A stretch of DNA of 64,000 nucleotides, taken from NCBI RefSeq assembly GCF_018128065.1, contig NZ_CP072360.1, positions 1,368,501-1,432,500 of the forward strand, given 5' to 3'. Positions 37,097 through 46,913 of the stretch are shown in pieces. This DNA is from Prevotella melaninogenica (GTDB taxonomy: Bacteria > Bacteroidota > Bacteroidia > Bacteroidales > Bacteroidaceae). A program made the position numbers and the translations under genes. The notes below the pieces were generated by a model, which had not been told where the DNA came from, did no database searches, and saw nothing but the letters and a program-made list of their open reading frames with translations. How positions within the stretch are numbered: the stretch's first letter is position 1; each line of letters opens with the position of its first letter.

Positions 37097-37963
37097 TCAG
37101 AGAAGCTCAGGGAGATTATCCCTTACAAATCGTTCACCTAACTGGAAACCTTCCTCATATAGATTCTCAAGTTTCTCAATATCTTTCTCCATTCGACCAA
37201 CAACAATAGGTTTTTCAGGGCGAATAACAAGAATCTTACCTTGTTCCTCCAACTCATCCACCAAGTCAAGCTGACGGTTATAAGCCTCTACCCTACGGCT
37301 TAATACAACGCGTAAACGAGGATAATTACGATAGACAAACTTAGGTTGTTTATGATCGCGTCCCATGTCTCGCCATCCTTTGTTACGTGTACTGATAACC
37401 ACGTTCGTTTCGTGTCCAGTCTCTATAGAACGTAGCACAGGAATAGAGTCAACGATACCGCCATCCAAAAATTCCTTGCCATCTACCGTAACAATCTTAC
37501 TGACGTATGGAAGGCTTGAAGAAGCACGTGCTAACTCATTAAGACGATGCGAATTACCTGACGATTCTGAAAGGTATTCGGCAAAGCCTGTTTGGCAATT
37601 TGTTACAACCATTTCAAAGATATCCCCTTTCTTACAATTACGAAAATACTCCTCATAATCGTAAGGGATAAGCTCATAAGGGAAACGATGATAAAGCAGC
37701 TCTGGATCAAAGATGCAACCCTGTGTAACGAGATGGTGCAAGCCTATATAATCATATTTGGCAAGCATATCAATATTAGAAATACGAGCACGACGCGGTT
37801 GACGACTGGCGTATGACAAACCATTACACGCTCCAGCAGAAACAGCCACTGTATAGTGAAAATAAAGCTTATATTTCATAAAAGCATCTAACACACCAGA
37901 GGTAAATACACCACGCATTCCCCCACCTTCTAAAACTAATCCCGTATTCCTATCTATTAGCAT
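37097..37963 (-). CDS. Patatin-like phospholipase (YjjU-like)
   Basis: 288 residues of the patatin lipase family. The oxyanion loop is LEGGGMRGVFTSGVLD near the N-terminus, the nucleophile serine is in AVSAGACNGLSY (SxG with the preceding Gly replaced, as in YjjU-type members), and the catalytic Asp is in FLDGGIVDSIPV. There is no signal peptide, so it is cytoplasmic or peripheral to the membrane. The substrate is probably phospholipid or acyl ester, by family. It is divergent from pepP with a promoter box 26 nt upstream. Confidence 0.88.
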   Translation of the reverse strand: MLIDRNTGLVLEGGGMRGVFTSGVLDAFMKYKLYFHYTVAVSAGACNGLSYASRQPRRARISNIDMLAKYDYIGLHHLVTQGCIFDPELLYHRFPYELIPYDYEEYFRNCKKGDIFEMVVTNCQTGFAEYLSESSGNSHRLNELARASSSLPYVSKIVTVDGKEFLDGGIVDSIPVLRSIETGHETNVVISTRNKGWRDMGRDHKQPKFVYRNYPRLRVVLSRRVEAYNRQLDLVDELEEQGKILVIRPEKPIVVGRMEKDIEKLENLYEEGFQLGERFVRDNLPELL

Positions 37964-37988
37964 AACTTCTTCTTGAAAAAAACAACTG

Positions 37989-37996
37989 CAAAGTTA
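37989..37996 (-). promoter_or_regulatory. Predicted -7 promoter element of the patatin-like gene
   Basis: The minus strand reads TAACTTTG followed by C. Confidence 0.55.
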
Positions 37997-38018
37997 ATAA
38001 CTTTCAAACAAAAATAAC

Positions 38019-38026
38019 TATCTTTG
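38019..38026 (+). promoter_or_regulatory. Predicted -7 promoter element of the aminopeptidase P gene
   Basis: TATCTTTG followed by C, 27 nt before the ATG at 38053; back-to-back with the patatin promoter. Confidence 0.6.
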
Positions 38027-38052
38027 CAATCAAACCAACTAATAATTGAAAT

Positions 38053-39459
38053 ATGTTTAACAAAGAAACCTATGTAAAGCGCCGTACAGAGCTAAAAAAG
38101 CTTGTTGGGAAAGGAATTATCATCCTCTTCGGCAACAACGAATCGCCTGCAAACTTTCCTGCAAATGGGTATTATCCATTCCGTCAGGATTCATCATTCC
38201 TCTATTATTTCGGTCAGAAACGTGACGGCTTAGTTGGTGTTATTGACATTGACAATGACACTGAAACGCTTGTTGGTAATGACATTGATATCGATGATAT
38301 TGTTTGGTACGGTAGTGTTGACTCTGTAAAAGACATGGCTGATGCTGTTGGCGTAGCCAATACTGTCAACATGAAGGGACTCAAGACTATCTGTAATAAT
38401 GCACTGCGTGAGCATCGCAAGATACATTTCTTGCCACCTTACCGTGCAGATATAATGATTCAAATCTTCGACCTCTTTGGTATTCATCCTAATCAGCAGA
38501 AAGAGTCTGCAAGTATGGAACTTATACGTGCGGTTGTGAAGATGCGTTCTGTTAAGACACAAGAAGAAATTGAAGAACTAGAGCGTGCTGCTGTTATTGG
38601 CTATAAGATGCACACTACAGCTATGATATTGGGTAAGCCAGGTGTAACCGAGAAGTTCGTTGGTGGTCAAGTTAGTGGTATCGCCAGCTCATACGGTTCA
38701 ATGGTATCATTCCCTACTATCTTCTCTCAGCATGGTGAGATTATGCATGGTAATCCTTCCATGGCAGTATTGGAGGCTGGTCGCCTTGCTCTTTGCGATT
38801 GTGGTGCTGAAACCATCAACCACTATTGCTCTGATAATACTCGTACATTCCCTGTAAGCGGTAAGTTCACACAGAAGCAATTGGAGATTTACAAGGTTGT
38901 AGAAGAGTGCCACGATGCAGCATTGAAACTTTCTAAGCCGGGTGTCAAGTACATGGATGTACACTTTGCTGTCTGCCGTATTCTCTTTGACCGCATGAAA
39001 GAGCTTGGACTAGCTAAGGGTGACACCGATGCTGCTGTAGCTGCTGGTGCACACGCAATGTTCTTGCCTCATGGTCTTGGTCACATGATGGGTATGGATG
39101 TTCACGATATGGAATCATTCGACCAAATTAATGTAGGCTTTGACGAGGAGACACGTCCAAACCTTGAGCAGTTCGGAACAAACTGTCTGCGTATGGGTCG
39201 TCGATTAGAAGAAGGATTTGTTGTTACCGATGAGCCAGGTATCTACTTTATTCCTGCTTTGATTGATGAATGGCGTGCAAAGAAACATTGTGCAGACTTC
39301 CTTAACTTCGACAAGTTGGATGAGTATAAGGACTTCGGAGGAATCCGTCTCGAGGACGATCTCCTCATCACCAAGGATGGTTGCCGATTCATTGGCAAGG
39401 ATATTATTCCATACCACCCGAAGGATGTAGAAGACTTCATTGCAGCAAACCGAAAGTAA
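38053..39459 (+). CDS. pepP: Xaa-Pro aminopeptidase (aminopeptidase P, M24B)
   Basis: 468 residues. The N-terminal AMP_N domain (GIIILFGNNESPANFPANGYYPFRQDSSFLYYFG in part) precedes the M24 pita-bread domain with dimetal ligands: CDCGAETINHYCSDNTRTFP (two Asp), LPHGLGHMMGMDVHD (His), VVTDEPGIYFIP (Glu) and GGIRLEDDLLIT (Glu). It cleaves the N-terminal residue before proline, cytoplasmic. The following C1 peptidase is about 80 nt away on the same strand and may share the transcript, giving a small peptide-degradation unit. Confidence 0.94.
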   Translation: MFNKETYVKRRTELKKLVGKGIIILFGNNESPANFPANGYYPFRQDSSFLYYFGQKRDGLVGVIDIDNDTETLVGNDIDIDDIVWYGSVDSVKDMADAVGVANTVNMKGLKTICNNALREHRKIHFLPPYRADIMIQIFDLFGIHPNQQKESASMELIRAVVKMRSVKTQEEIEELERAAVIGYKMHTTAMILGKPGVTEKFVGGQVSGIASSYGSMVSFPTIFSQHGEIMHGNPSMAVLEAGRLALCDCGAETINHYCSDNTRTFPVSGKFTQKQLEIYKVVEECHDAALKLSKPGVKYMDVHFAVCRILFDRMKELGLAKGDTDAAVAAGAHAMFLPHGLGHMMGMDVHDMESFDQINVGFDEETRPNLEQFGTNCLRMGRRLEEGFVVTDEPGIYFIPALIDEWRAKKHCADFLNFDKLDEYKDFGGIRLEDDLLITKDGCRFIGKDIIPYHPKDVEDFIAANRK

Positions 39460-39540
39460 TAAACATTTATAATTAATATTTACATCAAGGTTGCCGCAAG
39501 AGTTTCGCTCACAATGGCAACCCAACTTTTTAAAAAACTT

Positions 39541-40743
39541 ATGAGAAAAACTTTAGTAGTAGCATTGCTCGCTTTGTTTGCGATAGGTGCTAATGCCGCA
39601 GACAAGAAAGAGGGAACGACCTCTAACAAGCCTGTTTTTACTGTAGTAAAACAGATTCCAATTACAAGTATTAAGGACCAGAACCGCTCAGGTACTTGCT
39701 GGGACTACTCTACTCTTAGCTACTTCGAGGCTGAGATTTTGAAGAAGACTGGTAAGACATACGACCTCTGTGAGAGCTTTGTTGCAAACAAAACATATAT
39801 GGATCGTGCTATTCAAGTGGTTCGCTTCCATGGCGATTGTCAATTTGCTCAAGGTGGTTCAGCATACGACGTGTTGCACACACTTGAGAACTACGGTATC
39901 TGCCCAGAGAATGCAATGCCATTCCCAGGCTCTCTCTACGGTGACTCACTGAACAACTTCAATGAGTTCTTCTCATTGCTGGAGCCATACGTAAATGGTA
40001 TTGCCCGCAACAAGGCAAATAAGATTTCAAGTCAGTGGAAACAAGGCTTGCAGGGTATTCTTGATGCTTACCTCGGTAAGTGTCCAGAAACTTTCACCTA
40101 CGAAGGCAAGCAGTACACTCCAAAGAGCTTCGCTGCAAGTCTCGGTTTGAACTGGAGCGATTATGTTACTATTACTTCTTACACACACCATCCTTTCTAT
40201 TCAAAGTTTGCTGTTGAGGTACAAGACAACTGGCGTTTCCCACTGTCTTACAACCTTCCAATGGACGAGATGATGCGTATTATTGATAACGCTGTCATGA
40301 ACGGCTACACAGTAGCATGGGGTGGCGATGTTAGCGAGCCTGGCTTCACTCGTAAGGGTTTGGCTTACATGGTTGACGGTAAGAAGGTTGAAAGCATGAA
40401 GGGTAGTGACATGGCTCACTGGCTTGGTCTTTCTGCAGCAAAGAAAAAGGATATCATCGACTCACTGGGTGTAAACGTACCAGAGGTTGTTCCTACACAG
40501 CAGCAACGTCAGGAGCGTTTTGACAACTGGGAGCTTACTGATGACCACGGTATGCTTATCTTCGGTATCGCTAAGGATCAAAATGGTAAGGAATACTACA
40601 TGGTAAAGAACTCATGGGGTGAGACTGGTGACTACAAGGGTATCTGGTACATGACCAAGAACTTTATTGCAGCTAACACCATGGACTACATGGTAAACAA
40701 GAATGCTATCCCTAAGGATATTCGCAAGAAGATGGGTCTCTAA
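39541..40743 (+). CDS. Secreted C1-family (papain/bleomycin-hydrolase-like) cysteine peptidase
   Basis: 400 residues from the ATG at 39541, which begins an ideal signal peptide (MRKTLVVALLALFAIGANA); an ATG nine codons earlier (39514) is possible. The active site is complete: oxyanion Gln and catalytic Cys in DQNRSGTCWDYST, His in DDHGMLIFGIA and Asn in VKNSWGETG. The architecture resembles the PepC/bleomycin hydrolase branch with long insertions, but secretion suggests a periplasmic or exported aminopeptidase acting on peptides from outside, fitting an asaccharolytic side of the metabolism. It ends with a strong terminator. Confidence 0.9.
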   Translation: MRKTLVVALLALFAIGANAADKKEGTTSNKPVFTVVKQIPITSIKDQNRSGTCWDYSTLSYFEAEILKKTGKTYDLCESFVANKTYMDRAIQVVRFHGDCQFAQGGSAYDVLHTLENYGICPENAMPFPGSLYGDSLNNFNEFFSLLEPYVNGIARNKANKISSQWKQGLQGILDAYLGKCPETFTYEGKQYTPKSFAASLGLNWSDYVTITSYTHHPFYSKFAVEVQDNWRFPLSYNLPMDEMMRIIDNAVMNGYTVAWGGDVSEPGFTRKGLAYMVDGKKVESMKGSDMAHWLGLSAAKKKDIIDSLGVNVPEVVPTQQQRQERFDNWELTDDHGMLIFGIAKDQNGKEYYMVKNSWGETGDYKGIWYMTKNFIAANTMDYMVNKNAIPKDIRKKMGL

Positions 40744-40823
40744 AGAGAATGAGATTGTTGAAATGAAAATGGGAAATTACCTTTTCTTATATTATTCTTT
40801 CAACTACTCGTACTGAATTATAA

Positions 40824-40864
40824 ACAATCCCGTTCCTATGATTTGGAGCGGGATTGTCGTTTTA
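40824..40864 (+). terminator. Intrinsic terminator after the C1 peptidase gene
   Basis: Perfect 9-bp stem ACAATCCCG (40824-40832) with CGGGATTGT (40849-40857), then CGTTTTAT. The 318-base spacer 40744-41061 otherwise holds the left end of the insertion sequence. Confidence 0.8.
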
Positions 40865-40898
40865 TCACCTATTGGACCTATTAGCTTTATAGTCCTAA

Positions 40899-43002
40899 CC
40901 CAAGTTTAACTGGCAAAAATATTTTTCATAAATATTCGGGATGTTTTGTGTAGTATCAATTTTATAAATGATTGATAATCAAGCATAGGGTATTGTAACG
41001 AGGAGTAAAATCCGAATTGTAGGACACCGTCATATCAAAATTATTTTGTTACTTTGCACTCATGCACGCAAATGTACAGACACGATTCAATCCTGCAACA
41101 GGCGACATGGCTCCTTATTATCGCATCAAGGAGTCATATCGTGATGTGCAGGGTCATGTACATTCGCTAATTCTGTTGAACATCGGTTTTGAACCTTCAC
41201 TTACTGCCGTACAGGTTCGAAACATTGCATACGCACTTACCGAACGCTTCAAAAACAGAAGTACACCCTCGCTTTTCAAGGAACATCTTGACGGACTTAC
41301 TCCTATTGAACAGGCAAAGGCTGACGAATGGTGGAGCCGTATGGAGCAAGAAGGTGGAATCGATAGGTTTAACAAGGAAGAGCAGAAGTCGCTGAGAAAA
41401 TATGAGAACTACGTTGACCTTGAGACGGCAAAATATACTGACGCAAGGAATGTCGGTGCTGAGTGGCTCTGCAAGCAGACGATAGACAAACTGCAATTAG
41501 AGGGTTTCCTGCGCAGAAACGGCTGGACGGAGAATACGATCCGCACGGCTTTGTCAGCATTGATTGTTCGCACAGTATATGCAGTTTCTGAACGTTCGTC
41601 TTATTATTATTTGCGCGATAACTCAGCTGCTGGTGAACTTTATAGTGGAGTTCCTGGCTGGACACCAGGAATCAATTCTCTGTATAAAGTCACTGACAAA
41701 TTATATGAACTAAAGGAACAGTTAGAGCGTCATCTGTGCAACGTTACTGACAATCTCTTTAATATAGACAACAAGTTGATGCTCTTCGACTTAACCAACT
41801 TCTATTTCGAGGGCAGTAAGCGTAACAGCGACAAGGTCAAGTTCGGTCGGTCAAAAGAAAAACGCTCTGACTGTAAGCTACTTGTACCTGCACTATGTAT
41901 CAATAAAGAAGGTTTTATACGTTATTCTTCTATCTTGGAGGGTAATACAGCAGACCCCAAGTCTCTGCCCGATATGATTGACACGCTGGCAAAGAGGAAT
42001 CCATCACGGACAAAGGATACGCTCGTTGTCATGGATGCAGGTGTTGCCACGGAAGAAAACTTGGAGCTGATCAAAAGGAAAGGTTACAATTATCTCTGCG
42101 TATCTCGTACGAAAATGAAGGACTATACGCTCAGTGATGATAACAGGAGTGTTACGGTAATGGATGCCCGTCGGCAGAAGATAACGCTGAAAGAGGTTAA
42201 GACAGAGGATGACAAGGATTATTATCTCGAAATAACATCTCCTTCGAAAGCTATGACAGAGTCGTCCATGAACAGGGTCTGGAGAGAGCGTTTTGAGATG
42301 GAACTGCAGAGAATAAACGATGGAATCTCCAAGAAAGGTGGAACGAAAACCTATGAAAAGGTTGTTGAACGTACAGGACGTGCCATACAGAAGTACCCAT
42401 CTATAGCGAAGTTCTATCAGATAAGCTACATAAAAGATGAGAAGAAACCCAAGCAGATGCTACGCGTAGACTGGGAGATAAAAGACCTCTCCGCAATGGA
42501 ATCTGGTCACGGAGTATACTTCCTCCGCAGCAATGTCAGGACACTTGATGAGCGCATGACATGGGAATACTACAATCTCATTCGTGAGATAGAATGCATG
42601 AACAGGCAACTAAAGAATGACCTCAACCTCCGTCCTATCTATCATCAGAAAGATGAGAGAAGCGACGCACACCTCTTCTTCGGTTTATTAGCCTATTGGG
42701 TGGTAAACACCATCCGTTGTCAATTAAAACGAGAAGGAGAAGCCTGTTACTGGACCGAGATTGTACGACGTATGAGCACCCAGAAGCTCGTCACAACAAA
42801 AGGGAAGAATCCATTAGGAGAGAACATCGAGATGCGCCAATGTAGTAGTCCTTCGAAGCAAGCAAAACAGATATACGATAAGTTGAACTTAAAACACTCA
42901 CCATACAAAAAGAATAAAATTTGTAGGACACAGAACCCATAAGAAAAACGAGGAAAGTACGGTCACTGCAAGAAATAGGCGAATGTGGGGGTTAAACTTG
43001 GG
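40899..43002. mobile_element. IS1634-like insertion sequence, about 2.1 kb
   Basis: A perfect 12-bp inverted repeat, CCCAAGTTTAAC at 40899-40910 and its complement at 42991-43002, frames a single large DDE transposase gene. Pairing stops at both outer ends. No clear target-site duplication is visible next to these ends. It sits between the C1 peptidase terminator and the recJ promoter, so neither gene is interrupted. The transposase frame is intact, so the element may be active. Confidence 0.75.
41062..42942 (+). CDS. IS1634-family DDE transposase
   Basis: 626 residues, full length for the family. An N-terminal region typical of IS1634 proteins (YRIKESYRDVQGHVHSLILLNIGF) is followed by the DDE core: first Asp in LMLFDLTNFYFEG (Asp243), second in VVMDAGVATEENLELI (Asp325) and Glu in IREIECMNRQLKNDL (Glu509 or 511). 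The downstream YHQKDERSDAHLFFGLLAYWVV segment carries the family K/R-rich signature. It catalyses cut-and-paste movement of the element. There is one gene and no passenger. Confidence 0.9.
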   Translation: MHANVQTRFNPATGDMAPYYRIKESYRDVQGHVHSLILLNIGFEPSLTAVQVRNIAYALTERFKNRSTPSLFKEHLDGLTPIEQAKADEWWSRMEQEGGIDRFNKEEQKSLRKYENYVDLETAKYTDARNVGAEWLCKQTIDKLQLEGFLRRNGWTENTIRTALSALIVRTVYAVSERSSYYYLRDNSAAGELYSGVPGWTPGINSLYKVTDKLYELKEQLERHLCNVTDNLFNIDNKLMLFDLTNFYFEGSKRNSDKVKFGRSKEKRSDCKLLVPALCINKEGFIRYSSILEGNTADPKSLPDMIDTLAKRNPSRTKDTLVVMDAGVATEENLELIKRKGYNYLCVSRTKMKDYTLSDDNRSVTVMDARRQKITLKEVKTEDDKDYYLEITSPSKAMTESSMNRVWRERFEMELQRINDGISKKGGTKTYEKVVERTGRAIQKYPSIAKFYQISYIKDEKKPKQMLRVDWEIKDLSAMESGHGVYFLRSNVRTLDERMTWEYYNLIREIECMNRQLKNDLNLRPIYHQKDERSDAHLFFGLLAYWVVNTIRCQLKREGEACYWTEIVRRMSTQKLVTTKGKNPLGENIEMRQCSSPSKQAKQIYDKLNLKHSPYKKNKICRTQNP

Positions 43003-43079
43003 ATAATAAGGCTAATATCATTTGGAAACCCAGCACCAAATAATATACCACATAACATTCTCATTTGCTATTTTTTTTG

Positions 43080-43087
43080 TACCTTTA
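43080..43087 (+). promoter_or_regulatory. Predicted -7 promoter element of recJ
   Basis: TACCTTTA has one mismatch to TAnnTTTG, 25 nt before the recJ ATG and just outside the insertion sequence. Confidence 0.35.
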
Positions 43088-43112
43088 CGGACAGAAATAA
43101 AAACAATTTAAA

Positions 43113-44837
43113 ATGCAATTTAAATGGAACTACACACCACCTGTAGATACTCAGGTCAATGCTGCTAAAGACTTAGGAGAGAAATTGGGTATTAGTCCCA
43201 TTCTCGCTTCGTTGCTCATTCGCCGTGGTATAACAACGGAGAGTGCTGCTAAGCGGTTCTTCCGCCCACAGTTGGCAGACCTCATCAATCCTTTCTTAAT
43301 GAAGGACATGGATGCTGCTGTCGATCGTCTCAATGACGCAATGGGGCATAAAGAGCGTATTCTTGTCTATGGAGACTATGACGTAGATGGCTGTACAGCT
43401 GTAGCGTTGGTATATAAATTCTTACGACAGTTCTATTCAAACATTGATTACTACATCCCTGACCGCTATGATGAGGGATATGGAGTAAGTAAAAAAGGAA
43501 TAGACTTTGCCAAAGAAACTGGAGTAAAACTTATCATTATCCTCGATTGTGGTATTAAGGCAATCGAAGAGATAACCTATGCTAAAGAACAAGGAATAGA
43601 CTTCATCATCTGTGATCATCATGTCCCTGATGAAGTGATGCCACCTGCTGTGGCGATTCTTAACCCCAAAAGACCAGACGACACCTATCCTTTCAAGAAC
43701 CTTTGCGGTTGTGGGGTGGGTTTTAAGTTCATGCAGGCATTTGCAAAGAACAATAACATTCCGTTCTCTCGACTCGTTCCCCTACTCGACTTCTGTGCTG
43801 TCAGCATAGCAGCTGATTTGGTTCCTGTGGTTGATGAAAACCGTATCCTTGCCTTCCACGGACTGAAACAGCTAAATCAGAATCCAAGCCTTGGACTGAA
43901 AGCAATTATTGACATCTGCGGTTTGAATGGTCGTGAATTATCTATGAGCGATATCATCTTCAAGATTGGACCACGTATCAACGCCAGCGGACGTATGGAG
44001 AATGGCAAGAAGAGTGTTGATTTACTCGTTGAAAGAGAATACAGCTTAGCTTTCAATCAAGCAAAACATATTGACGAATACAACGAACAACGAAAGGATG
44101 TAGACCGCCAGATGACGGAGGAAGCCAACCAGATTGTGGCTCGTTTGGAAAGCCAGAAGCATCAGTCGAGCATCGTTCTCTATGATGAACATTGGAAGAA
44201 AGGTGTCATAGGCATTGTTGCCTCTCGTCTAACAGAAATTTACTTCCGTCCAACAGTGGTCTTAACACGTGACGAAAACCTTGCAACTGGCTCTGCTCGT
44301 AGCGTAGCAGGATTTGATGTGTATGCAGCCATTAAGAGTTGTCGTGACCTACTACTAAACTTTGGCGGACATACCTATGCAGCTGGTCTGACTATGAAGT
44401 GGGCAGATGTAAAAGAGTTCCGCGAACGCTTCCAAGCCTTTGTAGAAGAACATATCGAACCAGAACAGCGTGAGGCGATATTGGATATTGATGCCGTTAT
44501 TGATTTCAAGGATATCACCAAGAAGCTACACAGCGACTTAAAACGCTTTGCTCCATTTGGTCCAGGAAACCCCAAACCTCTCTTCTGCACATTGGATGTT
44601 TACGATTTCGGAACAAGTAAGGTTGTTGGGCGTGAGCAAGAGCATATCAAGTTGGAGCTGGTTGACTCCAAATCAAACAACGTAATGAATGGTATAGCCT
44701 TTGGACAGAGTGCATCTGCCCGCTATATCAAGTCAAAACGTTCGTTTGACATAGCCTATACGATTGAGGATAATGTCTTCAAGCGTGGAGCTGTACAGCT
44801 GCAGATAGAGGATATCAGACCGACAGAGGATTGTTAA
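43113..44837 (+). CDS. recJ: Single-stranded-DNA-specific exonuclease RecJ
   Basis: 5'-3' exonuclease on single-stranded DNA for recombination and mismatch/base-excision repair. 574 residues with the DHH-family motifs: VYGDYDVDGCTA, LIIILDCGI, ICDHHVPDE and RINASGRM, then the DHHA1 domain with GGHTYAAGL and a C-terminal OB-like region (FGPGNPKPLF). All metal-binding Asp/His are present. recQ follows 124 nt downstream in the same direction, so the two can work in one RecF-type repair route. Confidence 0.97.
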   Translation: MQFKWNYTPPVDTQVNAAKDLGEKLGISPILASLLIRRGITTESAAKRFFRPQLADLINPFLMKDMDAAVDRLNDAMGHKERILVYGDYDVDGCTAVALVYKFLRQFYSNIDYYIPDRYDEGYGVSKKGIDFAKETGVKLIIILDCGIKAIEEITYAKEQGIDFIICDHHVPDEVMPPAVAILNPKRPDDTYPFKNLCGCGVGFKFMQAFAKNNNIPFSRLVPLLDFCAVSIAADLVPVVDENRILAFHGLKQLNQNPSLGLKAIIDICGLNGRELSMSDIIFKIGPRINASGRMENGKKSVDLLVEREYSLAFNQAKHIDEYNEQRKDVDRQMTEEANQIVARLESQKHQSSIVLYDEHWKKGVIGIVASRLTEIYFRPTVVLTRDENLATGSARSVAGFDVYAAIKSCRDLLLNFGGHTYAAGLTMKWADVKEFRERFQAFVEEHIEPEQREAILDIDAVIDFKDITKKLHSDLKRFAPFGPGNPKPLFCTLDVYDFGTSKVVGREQEHIKLELVDSKSNNVMNGIAFGQSASARYIKSKRSFDIAYTIEDNVFKRGAVQLQIEDIRPTEDC

Positions 44838-44902
44838 CAATAGAATGAATATAAGTTGTGTATGAACCAATAGGAATCTTTCAACACCCTAAAGTTCAAT
44901 AT

Positions 44903-44954
44903 TCAAAGTTCAAACCTCAAAGTTCAAACCTCAAAGTTCAAACCTCAAAGTTCA
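44903..44954. repeat. 14-nt tandem repeat immediately before recQ
   Basis: TCAAAGTTCAAACC is repeated at 44903, 44917 and 44931, with a partial fourth unit ending at 44954, 7 nt before the recQ start codon. A related heptamer tract lies inverted at 4681-4708. Confidence 0.75.
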
Positions 44955-44961
44955 ATGTTCA

Positions 44962-46854
44962 ATGTCCTACCTTGACATTCTTCATCAATATTGGGGGTAT
45001 CCTAACTTTCGTGGTATTCAGAAAGATATCATTGAGAGTATAGGTTCAGGAAAGGATACCTTAGGACTAATGCCAACAGGAGGAGGAAAGTCTCTCACTT
45101 TCCAAGTGCCTGCATTAGCCCAAGAGGGAGTATGCTTAGTCATAACCCCACTCATTGCATTGATGAAGGATCAGGTTGACCATCTTCGACGTCAAGGCAT
45201 TACAGCAGCTGCTATTTACTCTGGCATGCGCCATGACGACATCATTACAACCTTAGACAACTGTACCTTTGGAGGAATAAAACTACTTTATATTTCACCA
45301 GAGCGTATAGGTTCTGATCTTTTTAAAGCAAAATTACGACATATAAAGGTGAGTTTTATCACAGTTGATGAAGCCCACTGTATCAGTCAATGGGGTTATG
45401 ACTTTCGTCCTTCCTACCTGCAGATTGCAGACATCCGCAAGTTAGTACCTGATGCTCCAATTCTTGCTTTAACAGCAACAGCCACGCCAGAAGTTGTTGA
45501 TGATATCCAAGATCGCTTAGGCTTTAAAGAGAGGAATGTCTTCCGCATGAGCTTTGAACGTAAGAACTTAGCCTATGTTGTACGTCAAACGGAGGATAAA
45601 GATGCAGAGATGGTACATATTCTGCAATCCATACCCAAGACCGCAATCGTCTACTGCCGTAGCAGAAAGCACACGAAAGAGATTGCACAAATGCTTACAG
45701 AGCATGGTGTTTCAGCTACATGGTATCATGCAGGCTTAGAGCCGGGTGTCAAAGATCAACGACAAAATGATTGGCAGAACGATAAGATACGTGTGATGGT
45801 TGCTACAAATGCGTTTGGTATGGGTATTGATAAACCAAACGTACGTGTAGTTATTCACATCGATTGTCCAAGTTCATTGGAGGCTTATTTCCAAGAAGCG
45901 GGACGTGCTGGGCGTGACAGTAATAAGGCATACGCCGTTCTACTATATAATGGAAACGACAATCGAACGTTACAGAAGCGTATCGAGGACACATTCCCAC
46001 CTAAAGACTATATTCAGGAAGTTTATGAGCACTTAGCCTACTTCTATCAGATAGGTGTTGGAAGTGGCTACGGATGTATCTTTGAATTCCCAATAGACAA
46101 ATTCTGTAATAGCTTCAAACACTTTCCTATACGTGTTAATGCTGCTCTGACAATACTTCAAAGAGCAGGTTACATTGACTATGAGCAGAATCCAGACACG
46201 AAGGCACGTGTTCGATTCCTTCTAAATAGAGACGAACTCTATCGACTCGACTCACTAAGTGATAAAGAGGATGAAATCGTCACTGCCCTACTCCGCAACT
46301 ATGGCGGTTTATTCTCTGACTTCGGTTATATTGACGAGAGCTATATTGCACAAGAAGCTGGACTTGATAGAAACCAAACTTACATGGTACTTGTTAATCT
46401 GAGTAAAAAGCATATTATCAACTTTATTCCACGTAAGAACACACCACTTATAAGCTACACACAAGACCGTATTGATGGGGTTGACGTTGTACTTAACAAG
46501 AACGTGTATGAAAACAGAAAAGAAGAGTTCATAAAACGAATAAACTCAGTAATCAACTATGCGCAAAATGAACGAGTTTGTCGCAGCAGACAGCTACTAT
46601 CCTACTTTGGAGAAGCAAAGTCAACAGACTGTGGACAATGCGATGTTTGCCTATCACATACCAATGAAGACGATACTGACGAAAAAGAGCTTATCAAACA
46701 ACAGTTACTGACATTCTTAGCAGATGGACAAAAGCATCTTATTACAGAGATCCGACAACTGAATGATAACTGGGAGCTTCTGCAGAAAGTAATGCGAGAT
46801 ATGATTTTAGAAGAGGAAATTCTTATGGATGGCAGTTTCTTGCTTCTACCTTAG
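44962..46854 (+). CDS. recQ: ATP-dependent DNA helicase RecQ-like
   Basis: 630 residues. Helicase motifs in order: FRGIQKDII (motif 0), LMPTGGGKSLTFQVPA (Walker A), VDEAHCISQWG (DEAH), LTATATPEV (III), YCRSRKHT (IV), VATNAFGMGIDKPNVR (V) and QEAGRAGRDS (VI). A RecQ-C zinc/winged-helix region follows with CRSRQLLSYFGE and CGQCDVC. A C-terminal HRDC domain is not seen, so it resembles the shorter RecQ paralogues of Bacteroidota. The start is the second of two nearby ATGs; the first (44955) is out of frame. Confidence 0.94.
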   Translation: MSYLDILHQYWGYPNFRGIQKDIIESIGSGKDTLGLMPTGGGKSLTFQVPALAQEGVCLVITPLIALMKDQVDHLRRQGITAAAIYSGMRHDDIITTLDNCTFGGIKLLYISPERIGSDLFKAKLRHIKVSFITVDEAHCISQWGYDFRPSYLQIADIRKLVPDAPILALTATATPEVVDDIQDRLGFKERNVFRMSFERKNLAYVVRQTEDKDAEMVHILQSIPKTAIVYCRSRKHTKEIAQMLTEHGVSATWYHAGLEPGVKDQRQNDWQNDKIRVMVATNAFGMGIDKPNVRVVIHIDCPSSLEAYFQEAGRAGRDSNKAYAVLLYNGNDNRTLQKRIEDTFPPKDYIQEVYEHLAYFYQIGVGSGYGCIFEFPIDKFCNSFKHFPIRVNAALTILQRAGYIDYEQNPDTKARVRFLLNRDELYRLDSLSDKEDEIVTALLRNYGGLFSDFGYIDESYIAQEAGLDRNQTYMVLVNLSKKHIINFIPRKNTPLISYTQDRIDGVDVVLNKNVYENRKEEFIKRINSVINYAQNERVCRSRQLLSYFGEAKSTDCGQCDVCLSHTNEDDTDEKELIKQQLLTFLADGQKHLITEIRQLNDNWELLQKVMRDMILEEEILMDGSFLLLP

Positions 46855-46913
46855 ATGGGAAATATTTAACAGTAAAATTCATCGCAATGGGAATTCAACT
46901 CGTAAAATATTAT

